Assembly (NCBI RefSeq): GCF_900112755.1
Contig: NZ_FOMW01000011.1
Span: forward strand, 107,405 to 171,404
Reading direction: 5' to 3'
DNA: 64,000 nt
Source: Sulfitobacter brevis
Lineage (GTDB): Bacteria; Pseudomonadota; Alphaproteobacteria; Rhodobacterales; Rhodobacteraceae
Below, piece by piece: positions 17,499 to 25,431 of this stretch. Made by a program: the position numbers and the translations under genes. The first letter of the stretch is position 1, and every line of letters begins with the position of its first letter. The notes beneath the pieces were generated by a model. It saw only the letters and a program-made list of their open reading frames with translations. It was not told the DNA's origin and searched no databases.

Positions 17499-17549
17499 GG
17501 TGGTCTGCCTGCGCATGTCCAAAATTGGGACACATGCAGGCAGGCCACC
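17499..17549 (-). repeat. Long hairpin between GGT and symporter genes
   Basis: Arms 17499-17512 and 17536-17549 pair over 14 bp with one G-U, followed by a 3-base internal loop and five more pairs (17516-17520 with 17528-17532). A third copy of GTCTGCCTGCG lies at 17470-17480 next to the symporter start. Confidence 0.75.
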
Positions 17550-17561
17550 CCGCATCAATCG

Positions 17562-19151
17562 TTAAAATCCAGCTGCTTGTCCATCCTTGCGCGGGTCTGA
17601 TCCGGCAGCATAACCGCCACCTTCCAAACGCTGCACCAGTTGCGCACCGCCAAAGCCAAAGGCGTTGTCCGGCGCTTCGATCTGGATGTTGTGGCCGAGG
17701 GCTTTAAGACCGTCGAGCACTTCGGGCAGCATGGTCGGCTCGCAAGCAACGTCCAAGCCTTCAATGGTCCGCCAGCGCGGTGCATCGGCGGCGGTTTGCG
17801 GGTCCTGATCCCACAATTGCGTGCGCAGCAGCAGCTGCATGTGGCCCATCGCCTGAATGGGTCCGCCCATCATCCCGAAGGCCATCAGCGGCGCGCCATT
17901 CTTCATCGCAAAGCCGGGAATTATCGTGTGAAACGGGCGCTTGCCCGGTGCGACCTGATTGGGATGTCCCTGTTCGGTGGTGAAGCCCAAGCCGCGGTTC
18001 TGCATCGAAATGCCGGTGCCCGGCACCACAACGCCTGAACCAAAACCGGCATAATTGGACTGGATGAAGCTGACCATCATGCCAGAGGCGTCGCCGACGT
18101 TCATCAACACGGTTCCCCCTTGCTTGGGGGCACCTGCGCCAAAATTCTGCGCCCGATCAGGGTCGATCTGCGCGGCACGGAATTTCAGATAGGCGGGGTC
18201 GAGCAGGGCAGTTTCATCGACCTCGCCCATATGATCGCGGTCCGAGACATAGGCGTGTAGATCGCTATAGGCGAGCTTCACGGCCTCGATCTGCAAGTGT
18301 GCGGCGGCCAGATCATCGGGGCCGTAATCGCGAATTTTGGTGTGCTGCAAAATGCCAAGCGCCATCAGCGCCGCGATGCCCTGACCGTTTGGTGGAATTT
18401 CGTGCAGTTCGACATCATCAAAGGTCTGGCTGATCGTGCCACACCAATCGTTGCGATGTGCGGCGAGGTCTTCGACCGTCATCGCGCCGCCGTTGGCCTT
18501 GGCGAAGGCGGCAATCTCTTCGGCGATCTCGCCCTCATAGAACGCACGGCCCTTGGTCTCGGCGATAGCGCGCAGGGTGCGTGCGGCACCGGGATTGCGA
18601 AACCGCTCGCCGGGTTTGGGCGCATGACCATTGGGCATAAAGGTTTCGGCAAATCCGGGTTGGTCCTTGAGCACCGCAGCGCCCTTGGCCCAAGCTGTGC
18701 CCACTACTGGCGACACGATGAACCCGTCTTCGGCATAGCGGATCGCGGGGGCCAGCACGGTTGCCAAATCCAGCGTCCCGAACCGCTCCGACAGTTCAAC
18801 CCAAGCGCTGACCGCGCCCGGCACGGTGACGGAATCCCAACCGTGCTGTGGCATCCCACCGGAAAAGCGGTCCGGGGTCCATGCAGCAGGCGCGCGACCC
18901 GAGGCGTTCAGGCCGTGCAGCTCCTTGCCATCCCACAGAATACAAAACGCGTCGGAGCCAAGTCCGCAGCCGGTCGGTTCGACAATTGTCAGGACCGCCG
19001 CTGTAGCAATGGCCGCATCCACGGCGTTGCCGCCCTGTTGTAGAATTGAAAGCCCCACCTGCGTGGCCAGCGGCTGTGAGGTCGCGACGACATTTTCAGC
19101 GAGCACCGGGGAGCGGCGCGAAGGATAGACGGGATCATGACGCAAGCGCAT
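17562..19151 (-). CDS. Gamma-glutamyltransferase family protein
   Basis: 529-aa N-terminal nucleophile hydrolase. The start at 19151 has AAAGGA seven bases upstream; an extra 19-codon open frame upstream is ignored. The large-subunit part opens with NVVATSQPLATQVGLSILQQ and GGNAVDAAIATAAVL, typical of the family. The probable autocleavage Thr is in KQGGTVLMNVGDASG at about residue 343. No signal peptide is seen, so it may act in the cytosol on gamma-glutamyl adducts, whereas classical GGT is periplasmic. It is divergent from a LysR gene that likely controls it. Confidence 0.88.
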   Translation of the reverse strand: MRLRHDPVYPSRRSPVLAENVVATSQPLATQVGLSILQQGGNAVDAAIATAAVLTIVEPTGCGLGSDAFCILWDGKELHGLNASGRAPAAWTPDRFSGGMPQHGWDSVTVPGAVSAWVELSERFGTLDLATVLAPAIRYAEDGFIVSPVVGTAWAKGAAVLKDQPGFAETFMPNGHAPKPGERFRNPGAARTLRAIAETKGRAFYEGEIAEEIAAFAKANGGAMTVEDLAAHRNDWCGTISQTFDDVELHEIPPNGQGIAALMALGILQHTKIRDYGPDDLAAAHLQIEAVKLAYSDLHAYVSDRDHMGEVDETALLDPAYLKFRAAQIDPDRAQNFGAGAPKQGGTVLMNVGDASGMMVSFIQSNYAGFGSGVVVPGTGISMQNRGLGFTTEQGHPNQVAPGKRPFHTIIPGFAMKNGAPLMAFGMMGGPIQAMGHMQLLLRTQLWDQDPQTAADAPRWRTIEGLDVACEPTMLPEVLDGLKALGHNIQIEAPDNAFGFGGAQLVQRLEGGGYAAGSDPRKDGQAAGF

Positions 19152-19234
19152 TGGAAGTCCTTTCAGATGACATGGAAGGGGGCGTGTGATCGAAATCATG
19201 ATGACCACCGCAACAAATCTTCACCCGAATAACA

Positions 19235-19267
19235 CAAGAATGACGCAGGCAAAGCGCCTAATTCTTG
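19235..19267. promoter_or_regulatory. Candidate LysR operator between GGT and lysR genes
   Basis: CAAGAAT (19235-19241) and ATTCTTG (19261-19267) form a perfect 7-bp inverted repeat with a 19-base spacer in the 147-bp divergent gap. LysR proteins often bind such spaced repeats. Confidence 0.45.
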
Positions 19268-19298
19268 CCATTAAGATTAGGAACCCTTACTTTAAGGG

Positions 19299-20183
19299 AT
19301 GGATACCCGCCAACTCGAAACGCTCCTCGCAATCAGCCAACACGGCGGCTTTGCCGCAGCGGCGCAAGCCGTGAACCTGACGGCTTCGGCAGTCAGCCAG
19401 CAGATCGCGGCGCTGGAGGCCGAGGTGGGGGCACAACTGTTTGACCGTGGCCGCCGCCCGCCGGTTTTGACTGCCAAGGGCGCGGAGATGGTGCGCTCGG
19501 CCCAATCGATACTGCAGATCGTCACCGATACCAAAGCGTCGGTAACGGGAGGGCAAGTGCGCGGGACTTTGGCGTTCGGGTCGCTGCGGACAGGGGCAAA
19601 TTCGCTGGTGCCGCGATCACTTGCCGCGCTGCGAAACAGCTTTCCCGATCTGAATTTCCGCATCCGCGTCGGCATGTCGGAAGAATTGATGAGCGAGGTC
19701 GTCTCGGGACAGCTGGACGCCGCGCTGGTGGCCGATCATGTGGCGGTGCCCAACAGCCTGCGCTGGACGGCTGTGGTGACCGAGCCGCTGATTGTGCTGA
19801 CCCCGCCGGGTACAGGCGCTATTTCGATGGATGATCTGGTCCGCGCGGTGCCCTATATCCGCTACCGGACGCAAGTACCCCTCGCGCGGCAGATCGACAC
19901 CGAATTCGCACGTCTCGGCGCCTCTCCCCGGCAAGTCGTGTCTGTAAATACGATGCTCGCGGTGGTGGGTTGTGTGCAGGCAGGGTTGGGGTTTGCCATT
20001 ATTCCACAGATTGCCTTGCAGGATATGATCACCGCTTCGCTTGACTGGTTCCCCTTTGGCGCACCGCCGATTCATCGCAGGCTTGGTGTCGTACAGCGCG
20101 TCAATTCAGGCCGCGAAGGGGTGTTGGCGGCGCTGGTCGAAGCGTTAACCCATCATGGCCGTCCGCGCGATGATCAGGATTAA
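19299..20183 (+). CDS. LysR family transcriptional regulator
   Basis: 294-aa regulator. The N-terminal helix-turn-helix is clear: LETLLAISQHGGFAAAAQAV then LTASAVSQQIAALEAEVGAQLF at about residues 26-47. The C-terminal periplasmic-binding-like effector domain covers about residues 88-290. It is transcribed away from the GGT/symporter pair and is the likely regulator of that operon. It ends convergent to the histidine kinase gene; a GGTCGG/CCGACC pair in the 55-bp gap (20193-20220) may help terminate. Confidence 0.92.
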   Translation: MDTRQLETLLAISQHGGFAAAAQAVNLTASAVSQQIAALEAEVGAQLFDRGRRPPVLTAKGAEMVRSAQSILQIVTDTKASVTGGQVRGTLAFGSLRTGANSLVPRSLAALRNSFPDLNFRIRVGMSEELMSEVVSGQLDAALVADHVAVPNSLRWTAVVTEPLIVLTPPGTGAISMDDLVRAVPYIRYRTQVPLARQIDTEFARLGASPRQVVSVNTMLAVVGCVQAGLGFAIIPQIALQDMITASLDWFPFGAPPIHRRLGVVQRVNSGREGVLAALVEALTHHGRPRDDQD

Positions 20184-20238
20184 TACGGTCAAGGTCGGAT
20201 AAACTGGCGCGAAGCCGACCACTCAGGGCCTCCAACTC

Positions 20239-22062
20239 TTACCCGCATTTAGCGTTTTGCAGGCAGTCCTCACTGCGGCAAGGCAATTCGATATGGAAGA
20301 CCGAACCTTGGGTCTCGACGCTTTCATAATGCAAACGCCCGTCCATCTGCTGCATGATCCGGTGCGAGATATACATCCCCAATCCGGTGCCTTCGCCCGA
20401 GCGCGTATTGCTGCCATCAATCTGGCTGAAGCGACCGAACACGATCTTCTCGCTGCCCGCAGGAATACCGCGCCCATGGTCGCGCACGGAAACACGGGCC
20501 AGACCGTCGTATATGCCAAGCGAGATTTCGATCGAGCCGCCGCCTTCGGGGGTGAATTTGATCGCGTTCGAGATCACATTGTCGATCACCTGACGCAATC
20601 GGAAAGGGTCACCGGCCACAACGGGCAGAATGTCTGTATCGTCTTGACGGGTCAGTTCGACACGCCGTGATGTGGCCATCTGGTTATTTTCTTCCAAGGC
20701 ATTGCTCAACATCTGGGCGAGGTCAATCTGCTCGATCTTCAGCTCGAACTTGTTCAACTCCAGCTTTTGCACATCAAGCACGTCATTGATCAGCCGCGAC
20801 AGACGGTTGGCGTTGCGTTGCGCGATCACCAGCGCCTTGTTGACGGGTGCGGGCATCACACCAAGCTTGCCGCTCAACGCCATGTCTACGCCACCCTTCA
20901 GCGAGGTCATCGGGGTGCGCAATTCATGGCTGACCACGGCAAGGAAGTTGTCCTTTGCTTCCGCGGCTTGCTGTGCGGCTGTGAGGGCTGATTGCAGTGA
21001 TTGCTCGAATTGCACCCGTTCAGTGACGTCGAAAAAGGTGACGCTCCAGCCTATGTTGCGGCCAGCGGGATCAATCGGGCAGGCGATATGGACCGCCCGA
21101 GGCTCATAAACCCGATCACCAACGCTGAATTGCTGGCCAAACACTGTCCCGCCCGAGGGTTTGAGATCGGAAATAAAGGCCAAAGCCGCACACTTCAGGC
21201 GTGCCCCCGGAGCCAGCTCGGGGCCGTCGTCGTTAAACAGTTGTACTGCTGCGGCATCATTCCACGAGATCAGCTTGTGGTCTTTGTCGATCACTAGAAC
21301 CGGATCGCTGGAGACGTCGAACAACGCATCGCGACCCAGCGCCTTGGTATCAAGAACACGGTTAGTCACCAACATCCAGCTATAGGCGATCAACCCCAGC
21401 GAGAACATCATCGACGTCGGATCAATGCCAAAAACGGTGATGCCTGCGAACACATAAAGCCCATTAGCTGTCAGCGGCGCGCAGGTCACCACGATCAAGG
21501 TCATCAGCAGAGAACTGGCACTGCCGCTTGTCCCCAAGACACCGCGTATAAGCAGCCCGACTGCCCGCAGGACAAATCCGTAAAGCACCAAAGCCGAAAC
21601 GAAAAACATAATGCCATGAGCGTAGTGCACGCGCGCGCCGTCTTGCGAAAGGGCGGTGGCCTCGGTGAACATCAGATGGTGCCAAGGGTCGGTCAATGCC
21701 ACAAGGCCGATGACCGTAGGCACGCCGATGACAAGGACGCGGAGCATGGGGTTTTGCATCAAATCGCGGCCGCGCACAAATTCCTCAATATGCAGGCACC
21801 ACGTCACCGGAAGGATCGCAATTGCCAGCCATGCGGACAGCGCCCAGACCATTTTGGGCTGAAGGCCTGTCGAGGCGATTTCCATCCCGAGCGAGAAAAC
21901 CCACCACAAGATCGCACAAAACGAGATAATAAAGTACTTCTTGCCCTCGAAGACGTGGCTGCGCCAGATCCATGTCAGGACAAGAAATGCCAGCCCCCAA
22001 AGGGCGGCAATCCCGATCAGAACCGGGTCGTATGAATATGTAAAAAATTCAATCAACGTCAT
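20239..22062 (-). CDS. Sensor histidine kinase with N-terminal seven-helix sensor and PAS
   Basis: 607-aa membrane kinase. Residues about 1-225 form seven hydrophobic helices of the 7TM-histidine-kinase sensor type. A PAS domain (DVSSDPVLVIDKDHKLISWN at about 247-266) and a second short stretch lead to HisKA with the phospho-accepting His in FLAVVSHELRTPMTSLKGG. The HATPase domain has VIDNVISNAIKFTPEGG, RDHGRGIPAG and GTGLGMYISHRIMQQM. No response regulator is adjacent, so its partner is unlinked. The ligand could be a small or membrane-soluble molecule. Confidence 0.9.
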   Translation of the reverse strand: MTLIEFFTYSYDPVLIGIAALWGLAFLVLTWIWRSHVFEGKKYFIISFCAILWWVFSLGMEIASTGLQPKMVWALSAWLAIAILPVTWCLHIEEFVRGRDLMQNPMLRVLVIGVPTVIGLVALTDPWHHLMFTEATALSQDGARVHYAHGIMFFVSALVLYGFVLRAVGLLIRGVLGTSGSASSLLMTLIVVTCAPLTANGLYVFAGITVFGIDPTSMMFSLGLIAYSWMLVTNRVLDTKALGRDALFDVSSDPVLVIDKDHKLISWNDAAAVQLFNDDGPELAPGARLKCAALAFISDLKPSGGTVFGQQFSVGDRVYEPRAVHIACPIDPAGRNIGWSVTFFDVTERVQFEQSLQSALTAAQQAAEAKDNFLAVVSHELRTPMTSLKGGVDMALSGKLGVMPAPVNKALVIAQRNANRLSRLINDVLDVQKLELNKFELKIEQIDLAQMLSNALEENNQMATSRRVELTRQDDTDILPVVAGDPFRLRQVIDNVISNAIKFTPEGGGSIEISLGIYDGLARVSVRDHGRGIPAGSEKIVFGRFSQIDGSNTRSGEGTGLGMYISHRIMQQMDGRLHYESVETQGSVFHIELPCRSEDCLQNAKCG

Positions 22063-22329
22063 TTGATCCTAAAGCATTTTCACGTACCGCGCGCTATCAC
22101 GCTGGTTATACAAGGAGTTATGCAGTTACTTGTGGTGAAAATAACTCGCTGTTTTGTCCAAACTATGGCGGCAGATCTAGGGGGGTGGCCTGCTTTAATT
22201 GGCTAAGGGAAGGTTGATCTGCTTTCCGAATGCAAGTGTGCACAGGAGCTAAGACCGTGGCTTTTGCCTCAAGCACCTCGGCTGGTGCCTCTGTTCAAGC
22301 ATTTGCTAGGAATTATTTGGGCCCCCGTC

Positions 22330-22560
22330 GATGTGACATCATCCGGGCGGAACATGATACTGCCGTCGCGGTGAAATTTTTGGTGGATGGCGCTTGCGTG
22401 CTCGGCGCGACATTGTTGTGTCGGCAGATACCACCACAACTCATCTTTCGTGCCTTCTTTGGAGTAGATGTAGCGGTAGATGGTCTCTTGGCAGACACGT
22501 TGCTTCGCAGTGAGTTGGGTGTATACGGCGCCCATATCGATTCCTCTCATCAACAACAGA
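22330..22560 (-). pseudogene. IS30 family transposase fragment
   Basis: The minus-strand frame reads ETIYRYIYSKEGTKDELWWY, then LPTQQCRAEHA, then FHRDGSIMFRPDDV. These match the central part of IS30-type transposases (the HETIYRYIYSKEG...LW-YLP block and the ...D-SILFRPDDV block just before the catalytic region). The N-terminal helix-turn-helix and the catalytic DDE domain are missing, and flanking sequence does not continue the match. This is an old insertion remnant. I found no terminal inverted repeats. Confidence 0.75.
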
Positions 22561-22777
22561 TTGTTTCCTGACAAGTTGGGGTAGCGCGCGCCAGGCGACG
22601 CCACTAAAGCTGGTAATATAGATTATGTTATTTATATTTCGATATTTTCCTTCTTCGGCATCAGTAACGGCGAAGCCGGCCGAGTTGGGGTGCTGCTGGG
22701 CTTGGATACCATAGCGCGATTGGAACGTACCAAATTCTACCTGCTAAACTTTAACTCACATGAAATGGTATCTCCCA

Positions 22778-22791
22778 TTGACGCAGATCAA
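22778..22791. promoter_or_regulatory. FNR-type box upstream of cytochrome c gene
   Basis: TTGAC-GCAG-ATCAA matches the FNR/FnrL consensus TTGAT-N4-ATCAA at nine of ten positions. Its right edge is 77 bp before the cytochrome c ATG. Confidence 0.6.
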
Positions 22792-22867
22792 GTCCCAATG
22801 CTGAATCTACCCTAAGGTTATTGCAAAGAAGACAGCCCCCAATAGAACCAGCACTAGAGGACCCCAC

Positions 22868-23281
22868 ATGCTCCCCCGCAGATTTCTAAACATCAGCCTC
22901 TGTACGATTTTGCTCGCCGCCTGTTCCAATACCGCACCCGAAGGGGCCAAATCCCAGAACCGCGGGAAATACGTCTACACCAAAGAATGCTCGAAATGCC
23001 ATGGTCCAAACGGCGAGGGCTCGGGCTCGGCGGCGTTGGGTATGAGCGTCTCGGCCCCCGACCTCACGGGCTTGCAGCAGCGCAACGACGGCTATTTTCC
23101 GCGCGAGTTTGTCCGGCGTTTTGTCATGGGACGGCTTGAAAAAGACGATCCCGATTCCTCGATGCCCGATTTTTCTGCTATCGGCCTAAGCCACGTCTAC
23201 CCAATTGGCGGTGCTGATGGCGAAGTACTCGAAACCGACTTCGAAGAGTTGCTCGACTACCTCGAAGCAATACAAAACTAA
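22868..23281 (+). CDS. Cytochrome c lipoprotein, single heme
   Basis: 137-aa exported c-type cytochrome. The signal peptide ends in a lipobox (LLAAC, Cys19), so it is probably lipid-anchored. One heme site CSKCH lies about residues 40-44. The likely distal Met is in SSMPDFSAIG near the C-terminal third. It is a single-domain class I fold used as an electron carrier or fused-less subunit. It has an FNR-type box upstream and precedes a universal stress protein gene that also has one, so expression under low oxygen is likely. Confidence 0.88.
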   Translation: MLPRRFLNISLCTILLAACSNTAPEGAKSQNRGKYVYTKECSKCHGPNGEGSGSAALGMSVSAPDLTGLQQRNDGYFPREFVRRFVMGRLEKDDPDSSMPDFSAIGLSHVYPIGGADGEVLETDFEELLDYLEAIQN

Positions 23282-23412
23282 CCGAAGGCCGTGGCGCAAA
23301 CATCTATAATTTGTCCGTGGATTTGAATTTCCGCACCGCCCTCCCCACATCTAACCTAAGGGGCTGCACCGCCAATGAGGCCCCGAAGGATCGCGGGAAT
23401 TCCGTTCTAGCA

Positions 23413-23426
23413 TTGATCTTTGTCAA
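23413..23426. promoter_or_regulatory. FNR-type box upstream of universal stress protein gene
   Basis: TTGAT-CTTT-GTCAA matches the FNR/FnrL consensus at nine of ten positions and lies about 80 bp before the gene at 23507. This gap also holds a small GCCCG-CATT-CGGGC hairpin at 23466-23479. Confidence 0.6.
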
Positions 23427-23506
23427 CCTCAGGCCAGCGCGCCCGTGTCATCCTTGTTTGAACCCGCCCGCATTCGGGCTTGAAAAACAGCTAGAGGGAG
23501 AGGCCG

Positions 23507-24352
23507 ATGACACGCCGGACACTACTTTATGTGATGAATGCTGATACCCCTGACCACAAAATCAGCGAGGCCGCAGAAGCCGCCGCAGAGCGCGAAGATC
23601 ATCTGATCTGCCTGATCGTCGGGGTATCCCATTCTGTGCCGCTTTACGCCTACAGCGCCCTGCCTTACGGCGGTATGGACATCGCTGAAAACTGGACTGA
23701 TCTGATCGCCGCGACCCGCTTGAACCATCAAGATCGCGCCGATGAGGTAGAGAAATTGTTGGCCAAAAGCGCCGTCTCCGGCGAGGTTCAACCGGTAATC
23801 TGCCCCACCCTCGAAATCAAGCATCATGTGGCGCGTGCGGCGCGGGTCAGCGATGAGGCCTACTTTGCCGACAACTTGCGCAACACCCCCGATATCCTGC
23901 GCGAGGCGGCCTCCGGCATCCTGTTCCATTCGCCGATCGGGTTCCGGCTTAACGGTCCACCGTCACTCAATCCCGAACGCATTTTTGTGGCATGGGACAG
24001 CAGCGAAGCGGCCGCAAGTGCGGTGCATTTCGCTCTACCTCACCTCAAACAGGCCCAAGAAGTCGTCATCGCCTGCATCGATCCGATCATGACGCTACAG
24101 CATGACGGACCGGACCCGGGCACCGACATGGCGGCTTGGCTCAGCCATCATGGGTGTCACGTCACCGTTTCACAAATCCCCAGCGGTGGGCACGGGGTCG
24201 GCAAATGCATTCAGGACCACGCGCAGGGCTTCGGGGCTGATCTTGTGGTGATGGGCGCTTATGGGCATGCGCGGATGTTGCAGACCGTGCTCGGCGGCAC
24301 CACCCGCGCAATGCTCGACCAGACCGAACTTGCCGTGTTCATGGGGCATTAA
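23507..24352 (+). CDS. Universal stress protein (UspA family), tandem-domain size
   Basis: 281 aa, about twice a single Usp domain. The N-terminal half is degenerate. The C-terminal half has VAWDSSEAAASAVHFALPHL and the nucleotide-binding motif GAYGHARMLQTVLGGTTRAM (the G-x2-G-x9-G-T pattern), so ATP binding is likely. Such proteins help survival in low oxygen or energy stress. GAGGCC upstream of the ATG serves as a weak ribosome site (AGGGAGAGG at 23493-23501). The FNR-type box supports an oxygen-limited role with the cytochrome c before it. Confidence 0.88.
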   Translation: MTRRTLLYVMNADTPDHKISEAAEAAAEREDHLICLIVGVSHSVPLYAYSALPYGGMDIAENWTDLIAATRLNHQDRADEVEKLLAKSAVSGEVQPVICPTLEIKHHVARAARVSDEAYFADNLRNTPDILREAASGILFHSPIGFRLNGPPSLNPERIFVAWDSSEAAASAVHFALPHLKQAQEVVIACIDPIMTLQHDGPDPGTDMAAWLSHHGCHVTVSQIPSGGHGVGKCIQDHAQGFGADLVVMGAYGHARMLQTVLGGTTRAMLDQTELAVFMGH

Positions 24353-24372
24353 ATGCGAGGTGCCAAGGCCGC

Positions 24373-25431
24373 TCAGCGCGCCGTGTCATGCTGCGCAAAG
24401 GCCGAGCGCCATAGGTTGACGAATTGCTCGCGGCGATGTTTGTCGCCCGCCACCAGCAAAGTCGGCTCAATCGCGATGCCGCGCTCGGCGCTTTTCGGCA
24501 GGGGGGAGGCATCGCTGTTCTCGGCATAAAACAGGTTGCGCGCCTTCAACAAGCTTTGCCCGCGCGGCGACAGCATAAAATCGAGGAGCAGCGCTGCGGC
24601 CTGCTTTTCCGGCCCGTCTTTGGGGATCATATAGGCCCGCGACAGGAACAGCGTGTAATCCTGCGGATGGATAACGCCGATATTGTCAAAGGTCGCGCTG
24701 TCTACATAGGACCCTAATACGTTATAGGCGATGAGGTAGTCGCCTTTTGACACCCCCTTGATGATCTCAGACGAACAACAGGTAGCGACCGCATCTGTGC
24801 GCGAAAACCCCTCCAGAAGCGCACCGAAAGTCGAGGCCTCCAAGCTGTCCATAAAGGCGAAAAGATAGCCGAGGCCGGACGCCTCGATGTTATAGGTAGC
24901 GATCTTCCCGCGGTAGATCGAGGTCGGGCGGCGCATAAGATCCAGCAGAGCAAACCGCGTTTTTGGCGCGTCTTCGGCGGGGACCAGATCGGTGTTGTAG
25001 ATGATCACAGCGGGCTCTTTGGTGATGCCCCAAAGCTCGTCGCGCCAGCGCCGCGCGGCGGGCAAAGCGGTGGTCTGCTCGGAGCGGTATGCGCTGGCGC
25101 AAGCGCGGTTTACCAGATCAATCATCTGATGCACGCCCGACGAAAACACCGCACTGGCCGAGCCCGCATCCCCCGCGCAAGCCGCCAAACTATTCTCGAA
25201 CAGCGCGTTTGATCCCCATTGTTCGTAGGTGACTGCAATTTCGGGGTTTTGCACTACAAAAGCCTCAATGATCGGCTGTAGAACGTCGATATCCGTGGTG
25301 GAGCGCAGCACGAGCGTGACTTCCGCCTGCGCCTCCGGCGCCGAGAATTGTGCCATTTTCTCCTGCGCCGAGACCGTTGCTGGCACCAAAAGCGCAAATT
25401 TCAGGGCCACCCAAAGCCAGCTATTGCGCAT
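24373..25431 (-). CDS. Periplasmic binding protein associated with a TctDE two-component system
   Basis: 352-aa exported solute-binding protein (signal peptide to about residue 22, VSA-QE) of the iron/polyamine-like ABC fold: VTLVLRSTTDIDVLQPIIEAF, KEPAVIIYNTDLVP and FMLSPRGQSLLKARNLFYAE. No ABC permease or ATPase is nearby. Its start overlaps the sensor kinase gene by 11 bp, in the order response regulator, kinase, binding protein. It therefore probably works as a ligand-sensing partner of the kinase and is not an importer component. Two adjacent cysteines (TCCSSE) are unusual for the fold. Confidence 0.82.
   Translation of the reverse strand: MRNSWLWVALKFALLVPATVSAQEKMAQFSAPEAQAEVTLVLRSTTDIDVLQPIIEAFVVQNPEIAVTYEQWGSNALFENSLAACAGDAGSASAVFSSGVHQMIDLVNRACASAYRSEQTTALPAARRWRDELWGITKEPAVIIYNTDLVPAEDAPKTRFALLDLMRRPTSIYRGKIATYNIEASGLGYLFAFMDSLEASTFGALLEGFSRTDAVATCCSSEIIKGVSKGDYLIAYNVLGSYVDSATFDNIGVIHPQDYTLFLSRAYMIPKDGPEKQAAALLLDFMLSPRGQSLLKARNLFYAENSDASPLPKSAERGIAIEPTLLVAGDKHRREQFVNLWRSAFAQHDTAR

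Larger units (their letters stand above)
22063..22867. other. 805-bp gap: IS30 remnant plus cytochrome c promoter region
   Basis: No intact gene. The left half holds a degraded IS30-type transposase piece on the minus strand. The right half is noticeably AT-richer and holds an FNR-type box at 22778-22791. A stretch of open plus-strand frame (about 22585-22815) has no start codon or ribosome-binding site and matches nothing I know. Confidence 0.6.

Noticed and set aside
22585..22815. Plus-strand open frame without start codon before cytochrome c
   Set aside because: No ATG/GTG with a ribosome site, no known motifs, and it overlaps the FNR-type box and promoter region.
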